Of a DNA stretch of 40,973 nucleotides, positions 1 through 9,086 are shown piece after piece. The position numbers were made by a program, and so were the translations under genes. Origin of the DNA: Brevundimonas sp. (GTDB taxonomy: Bacteria > Pseudomonadota > Alphaproteobacteria > Caulobacterales > Caulobacteraceae); assembly GCF_024711105.1 (NCBI RefSeq), contig NZ_JANJTL010000044.1, forward strand, positions 1 to 40,973. Reading direction: 5' to 3'. Positions within the stretch are counted from its first letter, which is position 1. Every line of letters begins with the position of its first letter. The notes beneath the pieces were generated by a model. The model was not told where the DNA came from, searched no databases, and saw only the letters and a program-made list of their open reading frames with translations.

Positions 1-16
1 CAGTTCACGTCGAGGA

Positions 17-2467
17 TCAGAACTCGAAGCGCAGGGTCGCCGAGACGGACCGCGGCGCGCCGATCGAGGCGGTGCGGTTGCCCGATTCCGCCGTCGAGAT
101 GTTCGCCAGGTAGTCTTCGTCGAACAGGTTCTGGACGTTGACCTGGAGGAACATGCCCTCGCGGATCGCGTCCATGCTCCAGCGAGCGTCGAGATCGACC
201 ACCGTGTAGGACGGGGTGGCCTCGTCGTTCACCAGGTTGGTCCAGCGCTCGTCGACGTACTTGGCCTGGGCGCCCAGGGTCAGATCGCCGAAGTCGTATT
301 CACCGCGGAGCGCCCACTGGAGTTGCGGGACTTCCGGCAGCTCGTTGCCGGCCGTGGCGAAGGTGCCGCCCGAGGTGTTCGGGATGTTCGACTCGATTTC
401 CGTCTGGATCCACGAGGCCGAGGCGAAGACCGAGAAGGCGTCCGTCACCTGGTAGCCGATCTGGCCATCCCAGCCCCAGCGCGAGATCTCGCCCGCGTTG
501 ATGCTGTAGGCGATGGTCGACAGGTCGGGCAGGGTCTCGAAGCCGCGAACGATGAAGTTCTCGAAGTCGGTCCGGAAGATCGAGGTCGCCACGATCAGGT
601 CACCGCCGGCGTAGCGGTAGCCGAGGTCGTAGTTGCGGCTGCGCTCCGGATCCGGATTGGCCGGGACGCGGTCATAGAGGTCGTCCGTCCGCGGGGCCGA
701 CAGGTTCTCGGCGTAGCTGAAGAAGGTCGTGTGGCCGGGAGCGAACTCCCAGGACGCGCCGATGTTCGGCAGGATCGCGTCATACTCGCGGGTGAAGCTG
801 ACCGGAGCGCCGGCGGTGGCCGAGGCGCCGGCGCTGACCAGCGGCGGAACTGGACGCTGACGGGAGCACCAGGCGTTGAAGGTGTCCGTCTGCCAGCAGT
901 AGTTGTTCAGCTCGCGCTCGAAGAAGGGCGCGCGCACGCCGATGTTCAGGCGAACGGTGTCGTCCATGAAGCTGCCGCTGTACTCGACGGCGAACTGGTT
1001 GAGCAGGGCGATCGACTGGCGGTTGCGCTCCTGGAAGTAGTCGCCGTCGCGGGTCAGCACGACGCGGCCATAGCCGTCCTTTCCGCCGAACACGTTCTCC
1101 GGATCGCCGTTGGTGTCGAGGTAGCCGAACTCCGAGGTCTGGCGGTGGTTACCACGGTCCCAGGTATAGGCGAAGCGGACCCGGTGATCGTCGGTGATGT
1201 CCCAGATCAGCGAGCTGTTGACGCTGTAGCGGCGGGTGTTGGTGTTGGACGGCGAGTACAGCTTGATCCGGTCGAGGATGTCGCCGTCGCCGTTCAGGTC
1301 CACGCCGGTCGCCGTCGGCATCAGCGGGTTGAAGAAGGTGCCCTGCAGGCGCTGGTCGGTTTCCTCGACGTTGGTGATGCCGCCGCCGTTGGCCAGGACG
1401 TACTGGAACGTCGGGTCGATCGTCAGCGTCAGGCTGTCCGACAGGGTGAAGCGCGACTGACCCCGGATGTTACCAGTGTTAGAAGGGTTGATCGCGTAGT
1501 TGTAATAGAACTGGCAGCCCGGGTTGGCGGCGTTGTTGCCCTGGTCCTGACGGGTGCCGCCGACCGGCGCCAGCAGGGTGCAGGTGTCGGTGTTCGGCGT
1601 CGGGCTGATCGTGCCCGGGACGAACGGGGCGCTGTCGCCGTTGAAGGCGTCGACGCTGGCGTTCGTGTAGAAGTGGTTGCGGTTCTCGTTGTAGTGGAAC
1701 GCCACCGACAGGAAGTCGCCGTTGTCACCCAGCGGCTGCCAGATGCGGGCGTTGTACTGATCCTTGATCAGCTCGCCCGGACCGCGGAACTGGTCGTATT
1801 CGGTGTGCGAATAGGCCGCCCACATGCGGGTGCCCCACGGGCCCAACTCGCCGGTTTCGCCGAGCAGGAAGATGCGGCGGTAGTTGAACGAACCGATCGA
1901 CGGCTGGATGGCGATCATCGGGTCGACGCCCGGACGGCGGGTGACCATGTTGATCGTGCCGCCGGTGGCCGAAGCGGTCGGGCTGTCGACGTCGGTGGTG
2001 CCCTGGTTGACCGACACGCGGTCGAACAGTTCGGGATCGACCTGCTGGTTCGAATAGATCTGATAGTTGCCGGTGTCGTTCAGCTGGATGCCGTCGAGGT
2101 TCAGCGAGATGCGCTGGGCGTCGAAGCCGCGGATGGTGATGTCACCGCCCGATCCGCCGTAGGCGTCCTGGTTGTTGAAGGTCACGCCCGGCAGGATGTT
2201 CAGCGACTGCAGGACGGTCTGACCCGGCTGCTGGGTCTCGAGGTATTCCTGGGTCAGGGTCGAGCGCGCGCGGGTGACGGTCTCGGCGACCGCCAGGCCG
2301 TCGACGTTGGCCGGGCCGCGGGCGCCGGTGACGACCACTTCGCCGACCGTGGTGGTGTTTTCTTCGAAGGTTTCCGAGCCGGTCGACTGGGCCGACGCGG
2401 CGGTGGCCGCCAGGACGCCGCCCACCAGGGCGGTCGTGGCCCAGAAGGCGCGCTTGAGGTTGTTCAT
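17..2467 (-). CDS. TonB-dependent outer membrane receptor
   Basis: This 816-residue protein is an outer-membrane gated porin for energised uptake of a scarce nutrient; the substrate cannot be told from sequence. Residues 1-26 form a signal peptide ending in AASA-Q. A TonB-box-like EVVVTG follows at about residue 43, then a plug domain with the usual LQSLNILPGV and ITIRGF motifs, a long beta-barrel rich in aromatic alternation, and a C-terminal Phe. The open frame extends upstream, but the ATG at 2467 is chosen because it puts the signal peptide at the N-terminus. The gene diverges from a glycosyltransferase gene, with about 225 bp between them. I saw no siderophore or cobalamin genes nearby and no recognisable riboswitch upstream. 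The family call is secure; the ligand is unknown. Confidence 0.93.
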   Translation of the reverse strand: MNNLKRAFWATTALVGGVLAATAASAQSTGSETFEENTTTVGEVVVTGARGPANVDGLAVAETVTRARSTLTQEYLETQQPGQTVLQSLNILPGVTFNNQDAYGGSGGDITIRGFDAQRISLNLDGIQLNDTGNYQIYSNQQVDPELFDRVSVNQGTTDVDSPTASATGGTINMVTRRPGVDPMIAIQPSIGSFNYRRIFLLGETGELGPWGTRMWAAYSHTEYDQFRGPGELIKDQYNARIWQPLGDNGDFLSVAFHYNENRNHFYTNASVDAFNGDSAPFVPGTISPTPNTDTCTLLAPVGGTRQDQGNNAANPGCQFYYNYAINPSNTGNIRGQSRFTLSDSLTLTIDPTFQYVLANGGGITNVEETDQRLQGTFFNPLMPTATGVDLNGDGDILDRIKLYSPSNTNTRRYSVNSSLIWDITDDHRVRFAYTWDRGNHRQTSEFGYLDTNGDPENVFGGKDGYGRVVLTRDGDYFQERNRQSIALLNQFAVEYSGSFMDDTVRLNIGVRAPFFERELNNYCWQTDTFNAWCSRQRPVPPLVSAGASATAGAPVSFTREYDAILPNIGASWEFAPGHTTFFSYAENLSAPRTDDLYDRVPANPDPERSRNYDLGYRYAGGDLIVATSIFRTDFENFIVRGFETLPDLSTIAYSINAGEISRWGWDGQIGYQVTDAFSVFASASWIQTEIESNIPNTSGGTFATAGNELPEVPQLQWALRGEYDFGDLTLGAQAKYVDERWTNLVNDEATPSYTVVDLDARWSMDAIREGMFLQVNVQNLFDEDYLANISTAESGNRTASIGAPRSVSATLRFEF

Positions 2468-2692
2468 GGATAGATCCCCGAGTTCGGCCATAAGCGGCCA
2501 CGAGGCGGACCGAAGACGGCCGCCGATGCACAGGGCGTTTAGCGCCCCCCGATCGAAATGTTGGCGACAAGTATGTGACAGGCGTGTGACAGTCGCCCGC
2601 CGTGGCGGCGGAACCACACCGAGCCGCGCACCCCGTGATTTTCTTGCCGCGCTGGCCTATAGCGGCCCTTCCGCAGCGAGGAGGCGCGCCGC

Positions 2693-4237
2693 GTGAGGCC
2701 AGCGAGCGTCGATATTTCAGTGGATAAGCGTGGGGACGCCTGGCGCGTGGCGCTCGTCCTGACGCTGGCGCTCACCCTGGCCCGGCTCGTCGCCCTGTTC
2801 CTGACCCCGCTGGAGCTCTACCCGGACGAGGCGCAATACTGGCTTTGGTCGCGGGATCTGGCGTTCGGCTATTATTCCAAGCCGCCGATGCTGGCCTGGC
2901 TGATCGGGCTCACGACCGCCATCGGCGGCGACGGCGAGGCCTGGGTGCGGCTGTCCTCCCCCCTCCTGCACGCCGGCACGGGCCTGATCCTGTTCGAGGT
3001 CGGGCGAAGGTTGCACGGGCCCCGGGTCGGCCTGTGGTCCGCCGTCTTCTATGCGCTGATGCCCGGCGTGCAGCTCTCGGCGGGCGTGGCCTCGACCGAC
3101 GCGCCTCTGCTGTTCTTCGCCGCGCTCGGCCTGCTGGCCTATGTGGCGTTTCTCGCCGGCCCCTCGATGCGCCTGGCCGCCGCCTGCGGCCTTGCCGTGG
3201 GCGCCGCCTTCCTCAGCAAGTACGCCGCCCTCTACATCCTGCTGGGGGTCGGGCTTCACCTGATCTGGTCGCCCCAGGCCCGGACGTGCTGGACCTGGGG
3301 CCGGGCCCTCGGCGCCGTAGCGGGTCTGGCGCTCGTGGCGGCGCCCAATCTGGTGTGGAACGCGCTGAACGACTTCTCCACGGTCAGTCACACCGCGGAC
3401 AACGCCAATTGGCGCTGGGACGACCTGTTCCATCCGGTCGAGATGATCGAGTTCCTGGCCTCGCAGCTGATGGTGCTGGGGCCCGTACCCTTCGTCCTGC
3501 TGATCCTGGGCGCGTTCGCTGCCCTGCGCGCGCGGGCAAGCACGCCGGAGGCGGATCGCCTGCTGCTGAGCCTGGCGGTTCCTCCGGTCCTGCTGGTCAC
3601 GGTGCAGGCGCTGCTGTCGCGGGCCAACGCGAACTGGGCGGTCATCGCCTATGCGCCGGCCGTTGTTCTGGTCGCGGCCTGGCTGTTGCGCGACCACAGG
3701 CCGCGTCTCCTCTGGGGCGCGATCGCCTTCCAGGCGCTGGTCGCCGTCATGGTGCTGGTGCTGGCGATCTGGCCGCCGCTGGCCGACCGTATCGGGCTGG
3801 GCGGCGCCTTTAAGCGCGTGCGCGGCTGGGAGACGAGCGCCCACCGCATCCTCGACGCGGCCGAGGCTCAGGGCCCGCGCACCGTGGTCGCCGCGGACGA
3901 CCGCTTCCTGTTCAACAGCCTGGCCTACTACGGCCGCGACCGCCTCGCCGGCGACGATGCGCCGATCCTGAGGATGTGGGTCCGCGAGGCCTCGGCGAAC
4001 AACCAGGCCGAAGCGACCTCTCCGCTCACGCCCGAGCTCGGCGACCGGGTGCTGCTGGCGTCCACGGAGGTCCGGTTCCGGCATGAGTTCGTCGCCGACT
4101 TTGCGAGTTTCTCGGGCTGGCGAGACGTGTCGGTCCGCCTCGATCCCAGCCGCACCCGCGACGTGGCCGTCGGCCTGGGCCGGGGGTTCGCCCCCCGCCC
4201 GCGGGATCCCGTCACCGGCCTGCCCACACCGCCCTGA
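2693..4237 (+). CDS. GT39-family (ArnT/PMT-like) membrane glycosyltransferase
   Basis: This 514-residue polytopic inner-membrane protein has the fold of dolichyl/undecaprenyl-phosphate sugar transferases. The first membrane segment (about residues 18-38) is followed by the PDEAQYW motif, whose acidic pair is the catalytic mark of this family, and by YYSKPPMLAW. Around ten hydrophobic segments follow, then a soluble C-terminal part of about 120 residues. Known relatives move sugars from polyprenyl phosphate onto lipid A, glycans or proteins on the periplasmic side. The start is a GTG at 2693 with a strong GAGGAGG ribosome site at 2678-2684. Its 3' end overlaps the convergent msrA-like gene by 26 bases. 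The acceptor is not predictable. Confidence 0.85.
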   Translation: MRPASVDISVDKRGDAWRVALVLTLALTLARLVALFLTPLELYPDEAQYWLWSRDLAFGYYSKPPMLAWLIGLTTAIGGDGEAWVRLSSPLLHAGTGLILFEVGRRLHGPRVGLWSAVFYALMPGVQLSAGVASTDAPLLFFAALGLLAYVAFLAGPSMRLAAACGLAVGAAFLSKYAALYILLGVGLHLIWSPQARTCWTWGRALGAVAGLALVAAPNLVWNALNDFSTVSHTADNANWRWDDLFHPVEMIEFLASQLMVLGPVPFVLLILGAFAALRARASTPEADRLLLSLAVPPVLLVTVQALLSRANANWAVIAYAPAVVLVAAWLLRDHRPRLLWGAIAFQALVAVMVLVLAIWPPLADRIGLGGAFKRVRGWETSAHRILDAAEAQGPRTVVAADDRFLFNSLAYYGRDRLAGDDAPILRMWVREASANNQAEATSPLTPELGDRVLLASTEVRFRHEFVADFASFSGWRDVSVRLDPSRTRDVAVGLGRGFAPRPRDPVTGLPTPP

Positions 4238-4829
4238 GCCGCTCCGCCCGCCGGCAGCCCACGCTGTAGGCCTGGTAGCGGGCGGGATTCCGCCGCGCGA
4301 AGTCCTGATGATAGGCCTCGGCCGGCCAGAAACGCCGGGCCGCGCGCACCGGAGTGACGAAGCGATCCGCGCCGATGACGCGCACCGCCGCCCGCCGCGA
4401 GGCCTCCGCGATCGGCCTCTGGCTCTCGGTGGCGTAGACGGCTGAGACATAGGACGGGCCCTGATCGCAGAACTGTCCGTCCGCGTCGGTCACGTCGATC
4501 ATCCGCCAGAAGCGGTCCACCAGCTGGCGGTAGGTCACCCGCCCGCTGTCGTAGGTGACCCGCACCGCCTCGACGTGACCGGTGCCGCCGCGCACCACCT
4601 GGGCGTAGGACGGGTCGCTGACATGGCCGCCGGTGAAGCCGGACTCGGCCTCGATGACTCCGTCGATCTGCTCGAAGTTGCGCTCGATGCTCCAGAAGCA
4701 GCCGCCGGCGAACACGGCGGTGCGCTCTTCGCCGCGAAGGGGCTGGCGCGGCCGCTCGCTCTGGGCGCGGGTGTCCGAGCAGGCGGCCAGCGCCACGAGG
4801 ACGGCGACGACGGCGGCGGGAAGTCTCAT
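4212..4829 (-). CDS. msrA: peptide-methionine (S)-S-oxide reductase, lipoprotein form
   Basis: This 205-residue enzyme reduces methionine-S-sulfoxide in oxidised proteins. Residues 1-17 form a lipoprotein signal with lipobox LAAC (Cys17), so the enzyme is predicted to be anchored in the cell envelope rather than cytosolic. The catalytic GCFW motif is at residues 43-46 (Cys44), GHVE at 84-87, the YHQDF motif at 173-177, and a likely resolving Cys192 near the C-terminus. The acidic motif region reads FCDQGPSY in place of the more usual GNDxGxxY, which is a modest deviation. The ATG at 4829 is chosen over an upstream in-frame start because it begins the signal peptide and has GAGG just upstream. 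It is convergent with the GT39 gene. Confidence 0.92.
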   Translation of the reverse strand: MRLPAAVVAVLVALAACSDTRAQSERPRQPLRGEERTAVFAGGCFWSIERNFEQIDGVIEAESGFTGGHVSDPSYAQVVRGGTGHVEAVRVTYDSGRVTYRQLVDRFWRMIDVTDADGQFCDQGPSYVSAVYATESQRPIAEASRRAAVRVIGADRFVTPVRAARRFWPAEAYHQDFARRNPARYQAYSVGCRRAERLRAVWAGR

Positions 4830-4963
4830 GGGAACCTCGCGGGGGACCCCGAAGCTACGTCCGGCGGACACGCGCGGACGCGTCGCATCCTACACCCGCT
4901 TGCCATGCGGGAACGCCCGCATTAGGAAGCGCGCTCGCTCTGACCGGGCCCGCCCGGTACGCC

Positions 4964-5053
<90 letters not shown>

Positions 5054-5146
5054 TCCCCTGACATGAGTCCCAGACGCACTGGACCGCCTCTGGGCGGCAG
5101 GGGAGGCGGGACGCGGTGCGGCCGTTGCGGAATCGGCGATGCGACC

Positions 5147-5530
5147 TCAGAGCTCGGCGAGCGCCGCTTCGAGCTGTTGGCCGACCGCGCGGGCGTGCTC
5201 CAGCAATGCCGGGTTATCCACCGCCGCCATGGACGCGGCAGGATTCACCACCGCGACCTCGACGCTCTGGTCTGTCTGCTGGACGATGACGTTGCAGGGC
5301 AGCACGACGCCGATGTGGGGCTCCATCTCCAGCGCCTGGTGGGCCATGGTCGGGTTGCAGGCGCCCAGGATGCGATAGGGGCGGAAGTCCTGGCCGATCT
5401 TGGCCTTGAGCGTGCCGGTGACGTCGATCTCGGTCAGGACGCCGAAGCCGTGGCGGGCCAGGGCCTCGCGGGTGCGCTCGATCACCTCCTCAAAGGCGCC
5501 GGGCACGCGGCGCGCATGGAAATAGGTCAT
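5147..5530 (-). CDS. DUF302-domain protein
   Basis: This 127-residue soluble protein matches the DUF302 family along its whole length. Two cysteines, Cys58 (in LGACNP) and Cys79 (in VLPCNV), stand in the conserved core. The family has no firmly assigned reaction, but members often lie beside sulfur-oxidation or redox genes. The ATG at 5530 overlaps the TGA of the upstream ArsR-type gene as ATGA, and AGGAG lies just upstream; this start is preferred to one 36 bases earlier. It is the last gene of a four-gene minus-strand operon (adaptor, pump, repressor, DUF302). A role in thiol or persulfide handling is inferred only from the neighbours and the cysteines. Confidence 0.85.
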   Translation of the reverse strand: MTYFHARRVPGAFEEVIERTREALARHGFGVLTEIDVTGTLKAKIGQDFRPYRILGACNPTMAHQALEMEPHIGVVLPCNVIVQQTDQSVEVAVVNPAASMAAVDNPALLEHARAVGQQLEAALAEL

Positions 5531-5874
5531 GGCTTGTCTCCTGAAGGCTTGCCGAAGATCTCGCACAGCAGCCCGATCACCCGGGCCGCGGCCGGGTCGG
5601 CGATGCTGTAGTAGACGGTCTGGGCCTCACGCCGGGGCGTGATGACGCCCTCCTCGCGCAGGCGCGCCAGATGCTGGGAGCAGGCCGACTGCGACAGGCC
5701 GGCGAAGGCGGCCAGCTCGCTGACCGCGGACTCTCCGTCGCTGAGCCGGCACATGAGCATCAGCCGCTGCTCGTTGGCGAACAGCCGCATCAGCCGCGCG
5801 GCCGGGGCGGCCTGGGCCTCCAGCCGGGCGAGCGCCTCCGGCGTGGCGGCGGCGGGCAGTCGGGCCTGGGTCAT
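5527..5874 (-). CDS. ArsR/SmtB-family repressor, BigR/SqrR-like
   Basis: This 115-residue winged-helix repressor has its recognition helix in SQSACSQHLARLREEG (residues 61-76) and a beta-wing with AQTVYYSI (84-91). Cys42 (in LMCRL) and Cys104 (in GLLCEIFG) match in position the redox pair of BigR, YgaV and SqrR (about residues 41 and 107), which form a disulfide or polysulfide bridge with reactive sulfur and then release DNA. Metal-binding motifs of the ArsR or SmtB type are absent. Its TGA overlaps the DUF302 start and its ATG overlaps the pump stop, both as ATGA. The likely target is the repeat-rich promoter at 10119-10155, so the operon should be autoregulated. The sulfur-sensing role is inferred from the cysteine pair and the divergent sqr. 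Confidence 0.87.
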   Translation of the reverse strand: MTQARLPAAATPEALARLEAQAAPAARLMRLFANEQRLMLMCRLSDGESAVSELAAFAGLSQSACSQHLARLREEGVITPRREAQTVYYSIADPAAARVIGLLCEIFGKPSGDKP

Positions 5875-8800
5875 GCGGCGGTCTCCTCGGCGGCGGTGTC
5901 GCCCCCCTTCAACGCCACATAGATCGCCGGGATCACCAGCACCGTCAGCAGCGTCGAGGACATCAGCCCGAACAGCAGCGAAATCGCCAGTCCCTGGAAG
6001 ATGGGATCGAACAGGATCACCGCCGCCCCGATCATGGCCGCCAGCGCGGTCAGCAGGATCGGCTTGAAGCGGATCGCGCCGGCCTCAAGCAGCACGTCCT
6101 TCAAAGGCCGCCCGGTCTTGCGGGCGTGCTCGATGAAGTCGACCAGGAGGATCGAGTTCCGCACGATGATGCCAGCGAGCGCGATGAAGCCGATCATGGA
6201 GGTGGCGGTGAAGGGCGCGCCGAACAGCATGTGGCCGATCACGATGCCGATCAGGGTGAGTGGGATGGGCGTCAGGATCACCAGCGGGAGGCGGAAGTCC
6301 CGGAACTGGGCGACCACCAGGATGTAGATGCCGACCAGCGCCACGCCGAAGGCCGCGCCCATGTCGCGGAAGGTCACCCAGGTGATCTCCCATTCGCCGT
6401 CCCACAGGACGGTCGGCCGGCTTTCGTCGTCGGGCTGGCCGTTGAGGCGGACCTCGGGCTCGGGCAGGTCGCTCCAGTCCTCGGCCCGGATCGCGCCGTC
6501 CACCGCCAGAATGCCGTAGATCGGCGCCTCGTAGCGGCCGGCAAGCTCGGCCATGACCATCTCGGCGTCGCGACCATCCCGACGATAGACCGGATAGCTG
6601 GCCAGTTCGCTGCGGGCCTCGACCACCTCGCCCAGCTCGACCAGCCGGGGGGCGCCGTCGAGGGTGGTCACCGCCACGGGCAGGGTGGCCAGGTGCTCGC
6701 TCCAGGTGCGTTCGGACTGGGGCAGGCGCACGGCGATCTCCACCGGCGTGCGTCCCTCGTCGCGCGCGGCGTAGCCCAGGGTCGAGCCGCCCATCAGGGC
6801 CGCGACCGTGTCGTGCACCTGACGCTCCTGCAGTCCGAACCGCTCGATCCGCTCGCGCAAGGGCGACAGCCGCAAGGTCGGCCGGCGCTCGCCGAAGCTG
6901 TTGTCGACGTCGACGATCGACGGCTCGGCGCGGAAGATCGCCTCGAGGCGACGGGCGACAGCGCGGCGCGTCTCGGCGTCGGGCCCATAGACCTCGGCCA
7001 GCAGGGTGGCCAGCACGGGCGGTCCGGGCGGGGCCTCGACGACCTTGAGCGAGGCGCCGTCCGGCAAGGCCAGCTCGGCCAGCCGCTCGCGCAGGTCGAT
7101 GGCGATGGCGTGGCTGGCGCGGTCGCGCTCGCCCTTGTGGCTAAGCATCACCGCCAGGTCGCCCTGCTCGGGCCGCTCGCGCAGGAAGTAGTGCCTGACG
7201 AGGCCGTTGAAGTTGAAGGGGGCTGCGGTCCCGGCATAGCTCTGGATGGCCACGACCTCGGGAACCGACTGCGTCAGGGCCGCGGCCGCCGCCAGGGTGC
7301 GTTCGGTGACTTCCAGGCTCGTGCCCTCGGGCATGTCGAGCACGACCTGGAGTTCGGATTTGTTGTCAAACGGCAGCAGCTTCACCGGCACGGCGCGCAT
7401 GCCGAACATCGACATGGCGAGCAGCGTCGCGACCCCAACAGCGCCGAGGAACATCCAGGCGCTGCGGCGCGTGCGGATGACCCTGCTGGCCCAACGCCGA
7501 TAGAGCCGTCCGATCCAGCCTTCGCTCTCCCCGTGGTCATGGCCGGCGGCCAGGGCGCGGCGCGCCAGCCGGATCATCAGCCAGGGCGCCAGCACGACGG
7601 CCACGAAGAAGGAGAAGACCATGGCCGCCGAGGCGTTCACTGGAATCGGCGCCATGTACGGGCCCATCAGGCCGGAGACGAACAGCATCGGCAGCAGCGC
7701 CGCCACCACCGTCAGGGTCGCCACGATGGTCGGATTGCCCACCTCGGCCACGGCCTCCACGGCGGCCTCGGCCCGGCTGCGTCCGTCGTTCATGGCCCAG
7801 TGCCGGGCGATGTTCTCGATGATGACGATGGCGTCGTCCACGAGGATGCCGATCGAGAAGATCAGGGCGAACAGACTGACCCGGTTGATGGTGTAGCCCA
7901 TCAGGTGCGAGGCGAAGAGCGTCAGCAGGATGGTGGTCGGGATGACCACGGCGGTCACCGCCGCCTCCCGCCAGCCGATGGCGAAGCCGATCAGGACGAC
8001 GATCGAGACGGTGGCCAGGCCCAGGTGGAAGAGCAGCTCGTTGGCCTTCTCATTGGCCGTCTCGCCGTAGTCGCGCGCGATCACGACCTCGAGGCCTTCG
8101 GGGATCAGCGAACCGCTGAGCTGGTCGAGCCGCGCATGCAGGTCGCGCGACAGAACCACGGCGTTGGCGCCGGGCCGCTTGGCGACGGCGACGCTGACGG
8201 CGGGCGTGCGGCTCCACCCCGCTTCGCCGCGCGCATAGTGAGCGACCCGCGCCTGGTCCTCGCGCGGCGCCAGGACGACATCGGCCACGTCGCGCAGATA
8301 GACGGGCTGGCCCGTGACCGAAGAGACGGTGAGCAGCGAGGCGTCCTCGGGCGTGCTTAGCCGCTCGCCGATCCTGAGGGCCGTGGCGGAACCCTCCTCG
8401 CGCACCACGCCGGCGGGGAAGCTGCGGTTCGCCTGGCTGACAGTCTCGAGCAGGGACGACAGGGGGACGCCACGCAGGCTCATGCGGGCGGGGTCCGGCT
8501 CGACGCGGATTTCAGACGGTCGGCCGCCGACGATGAAGGTCTGGCCGACATTGTCGACCTTGGCGATCTCGGCGCGGAGGCGCACGGCGACCTCGTAGAG
8601 GGCCTGATCGCTCCAGCGGCCCGCCGCTTCGGGGGACGGCGTGAGGGTCAGGACCAGGGCCGGCACGTCGTCGATCCCCCGGGTGGTGATGATCGGCTCG
8701 CTGACGCCCACGGGAATGTCGCCGTAGTTGGCGCGGATGCGTTCGTGCACACGTACGGCGGCGTCGTCCGGGTCCGACCCCACCTCGAAGCGGGCCGTCA

Positions 8801-9086
8801 CCATCACCCGGTCGTCCTCGGCCTGGGTGTAGACGTGCTCCACCCCGTCGATGCTGTTGACGATGGCCTCAAGCGGCTCGGCGACCAGTTCGACAGCGTC
8901 CGACGCGTTGAGGCCGGGGGCGGCGACCATCACGTCCACCATGGGCACGCTGATCTGGGGCTCTTCCTCGCGGGGGATGCTGAGCAGCGCCATCAGGCCC
9001 ACGGCGATGGCCGCCAGCAGCATCAGGGGCGTCAGGGGAGAGTTGAGGGTCGCCTGCGTCAGGCGACCGGACAGGCCCAACCGCAT
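5871..9086 (-). CDS. RND-family efflux permease
   Basis: This 1071-residue inner-membrane transporter is of the proton-driven RND family (AcrB/MdtB type). It has an N-terminal membrane helix, two large periplasmic domains, and the proton-relay Asp pair in the fourth helix (Asp417-Asp418 in GILVDDAIVIIEN). The C-terminal half repeats the fold, ending with the usual FDPIFQGLAISLLFG stretch. The start overlaps the adaptor stop as TGATG, with GGAGG seven bases upstream. There is no outer-membrane factor gene in the operon, so a TolC homologue from elsewhere would be needed. The substrate is unknown; co-operation with a persulfide-type repressor and divergent sqr suggests a sulfur-derived or thiol-linked compound, but a drug or metal substrate is not excluded. 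Confidence 0.93.
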   Translation of the reverse strand: MRLGLSGRLTQATLNSPLTPLMLLAAIAVGLMALLSIPREEEPQISVPMVDVMVAAPGLNASDAVELVAEPLEAIVNSIDGVEHVYTQAEDDRVMVTARFEVGSDPDDAAVRVHERIRANYGDIPVGVSEPIITTRGIDDVPALVLTLTPSPEAAGRWSDQALYEVAVRLRAEIAKVDNVGQTFIVGGRPSEIRVEPDPARMSLRGVPLSSLLETVSQANRSFPAGVVREEGSATALRIGERLSTPEDASLLTVSSVTGQPVYLRDVADVVLAPREDQARVAHYARGEAGWSRTPAVSVAVAKRPGANAVVLSRDLHARLDQLSGSLIPEGLEVVIARDYGETANEKANELLFHLGLATVSIVVLIGFAIGWREAAVTAVVIPTTILLTLFASHLMGYTINRVSLFALIFSIGILVDDAIVIIENIARHWAMNDGRSRAEAAVEAVAEVGNPTIVATLTVVAALLPMLFVSGLMGPYMAPIPVNASAAMVFSFFVAVVLAPWLMIRLARRALAAGHDHGESEGWIGRLYRRWASRVIRTRRSAWMFLGAVGVATLLAMSMFGMRAVPVKLLPFDNKSELQVVLDMPEGTSLEVTERTLAAAAALTQSVPEVVAIQSYAGTAAPFNFNGLVRHYFLRERPEQGDLAVMLSHKGERDRASHAIAIDLRERLAELALPDGASLKVVEAPPGPPVLATLLAEVYGPDAETRRAVARRLEAIFRAEPSIVDVDNSFGERRPTLRLSPLRERIERFGLQERQVHDTVAALMGGSTLGYAARDEGRTPVEIAVRLPQSERTWSEHLATLPVAVTTLDGAPRLVELGEVVEARSELASYPVYRRDGRDAEMVMAELAGRYEAPIYGILAVDGAIRAEDWSDLPEPEVRLNGQPDDESRPTVLWDGEWEITWVTFRDMGAAFGVALVGIYILVVAQFRDFRLPLVILTPIPLTLIGIVIGHMLFGAPFTATSMIGFIALAGIIVRNSILLVDFIEHARKTGRPLKDVLLEAGAIRFKPILLTALAAMIGAAVILFDPIFQGLAISLLFGLMSSTLLTVLVIPAIYVALKGGDTAAEETAA

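Noticed and set aside
323-2473. A 716-codon frame on the plus strand opposite the TonB receptor
   Set aside because: It is the mirror of a highly GC-biased real gene, with Val/Arg/Asp-rich low-complexity content and no ribosome site or family motif.
2468-2692. Cobalamin or other riboswitch ahead of the TonB receptor
   Set aside because: No B12-box-like sequence or convincing long-range pairing was seen in the 225-base gap.
6126-8360. Long plus-strand frame opposite the RND pump
   Set aside because: Antisense shadow with His/Gln/Arg/Asp-rich composition; the RND protein on the other strand is unmistakable.
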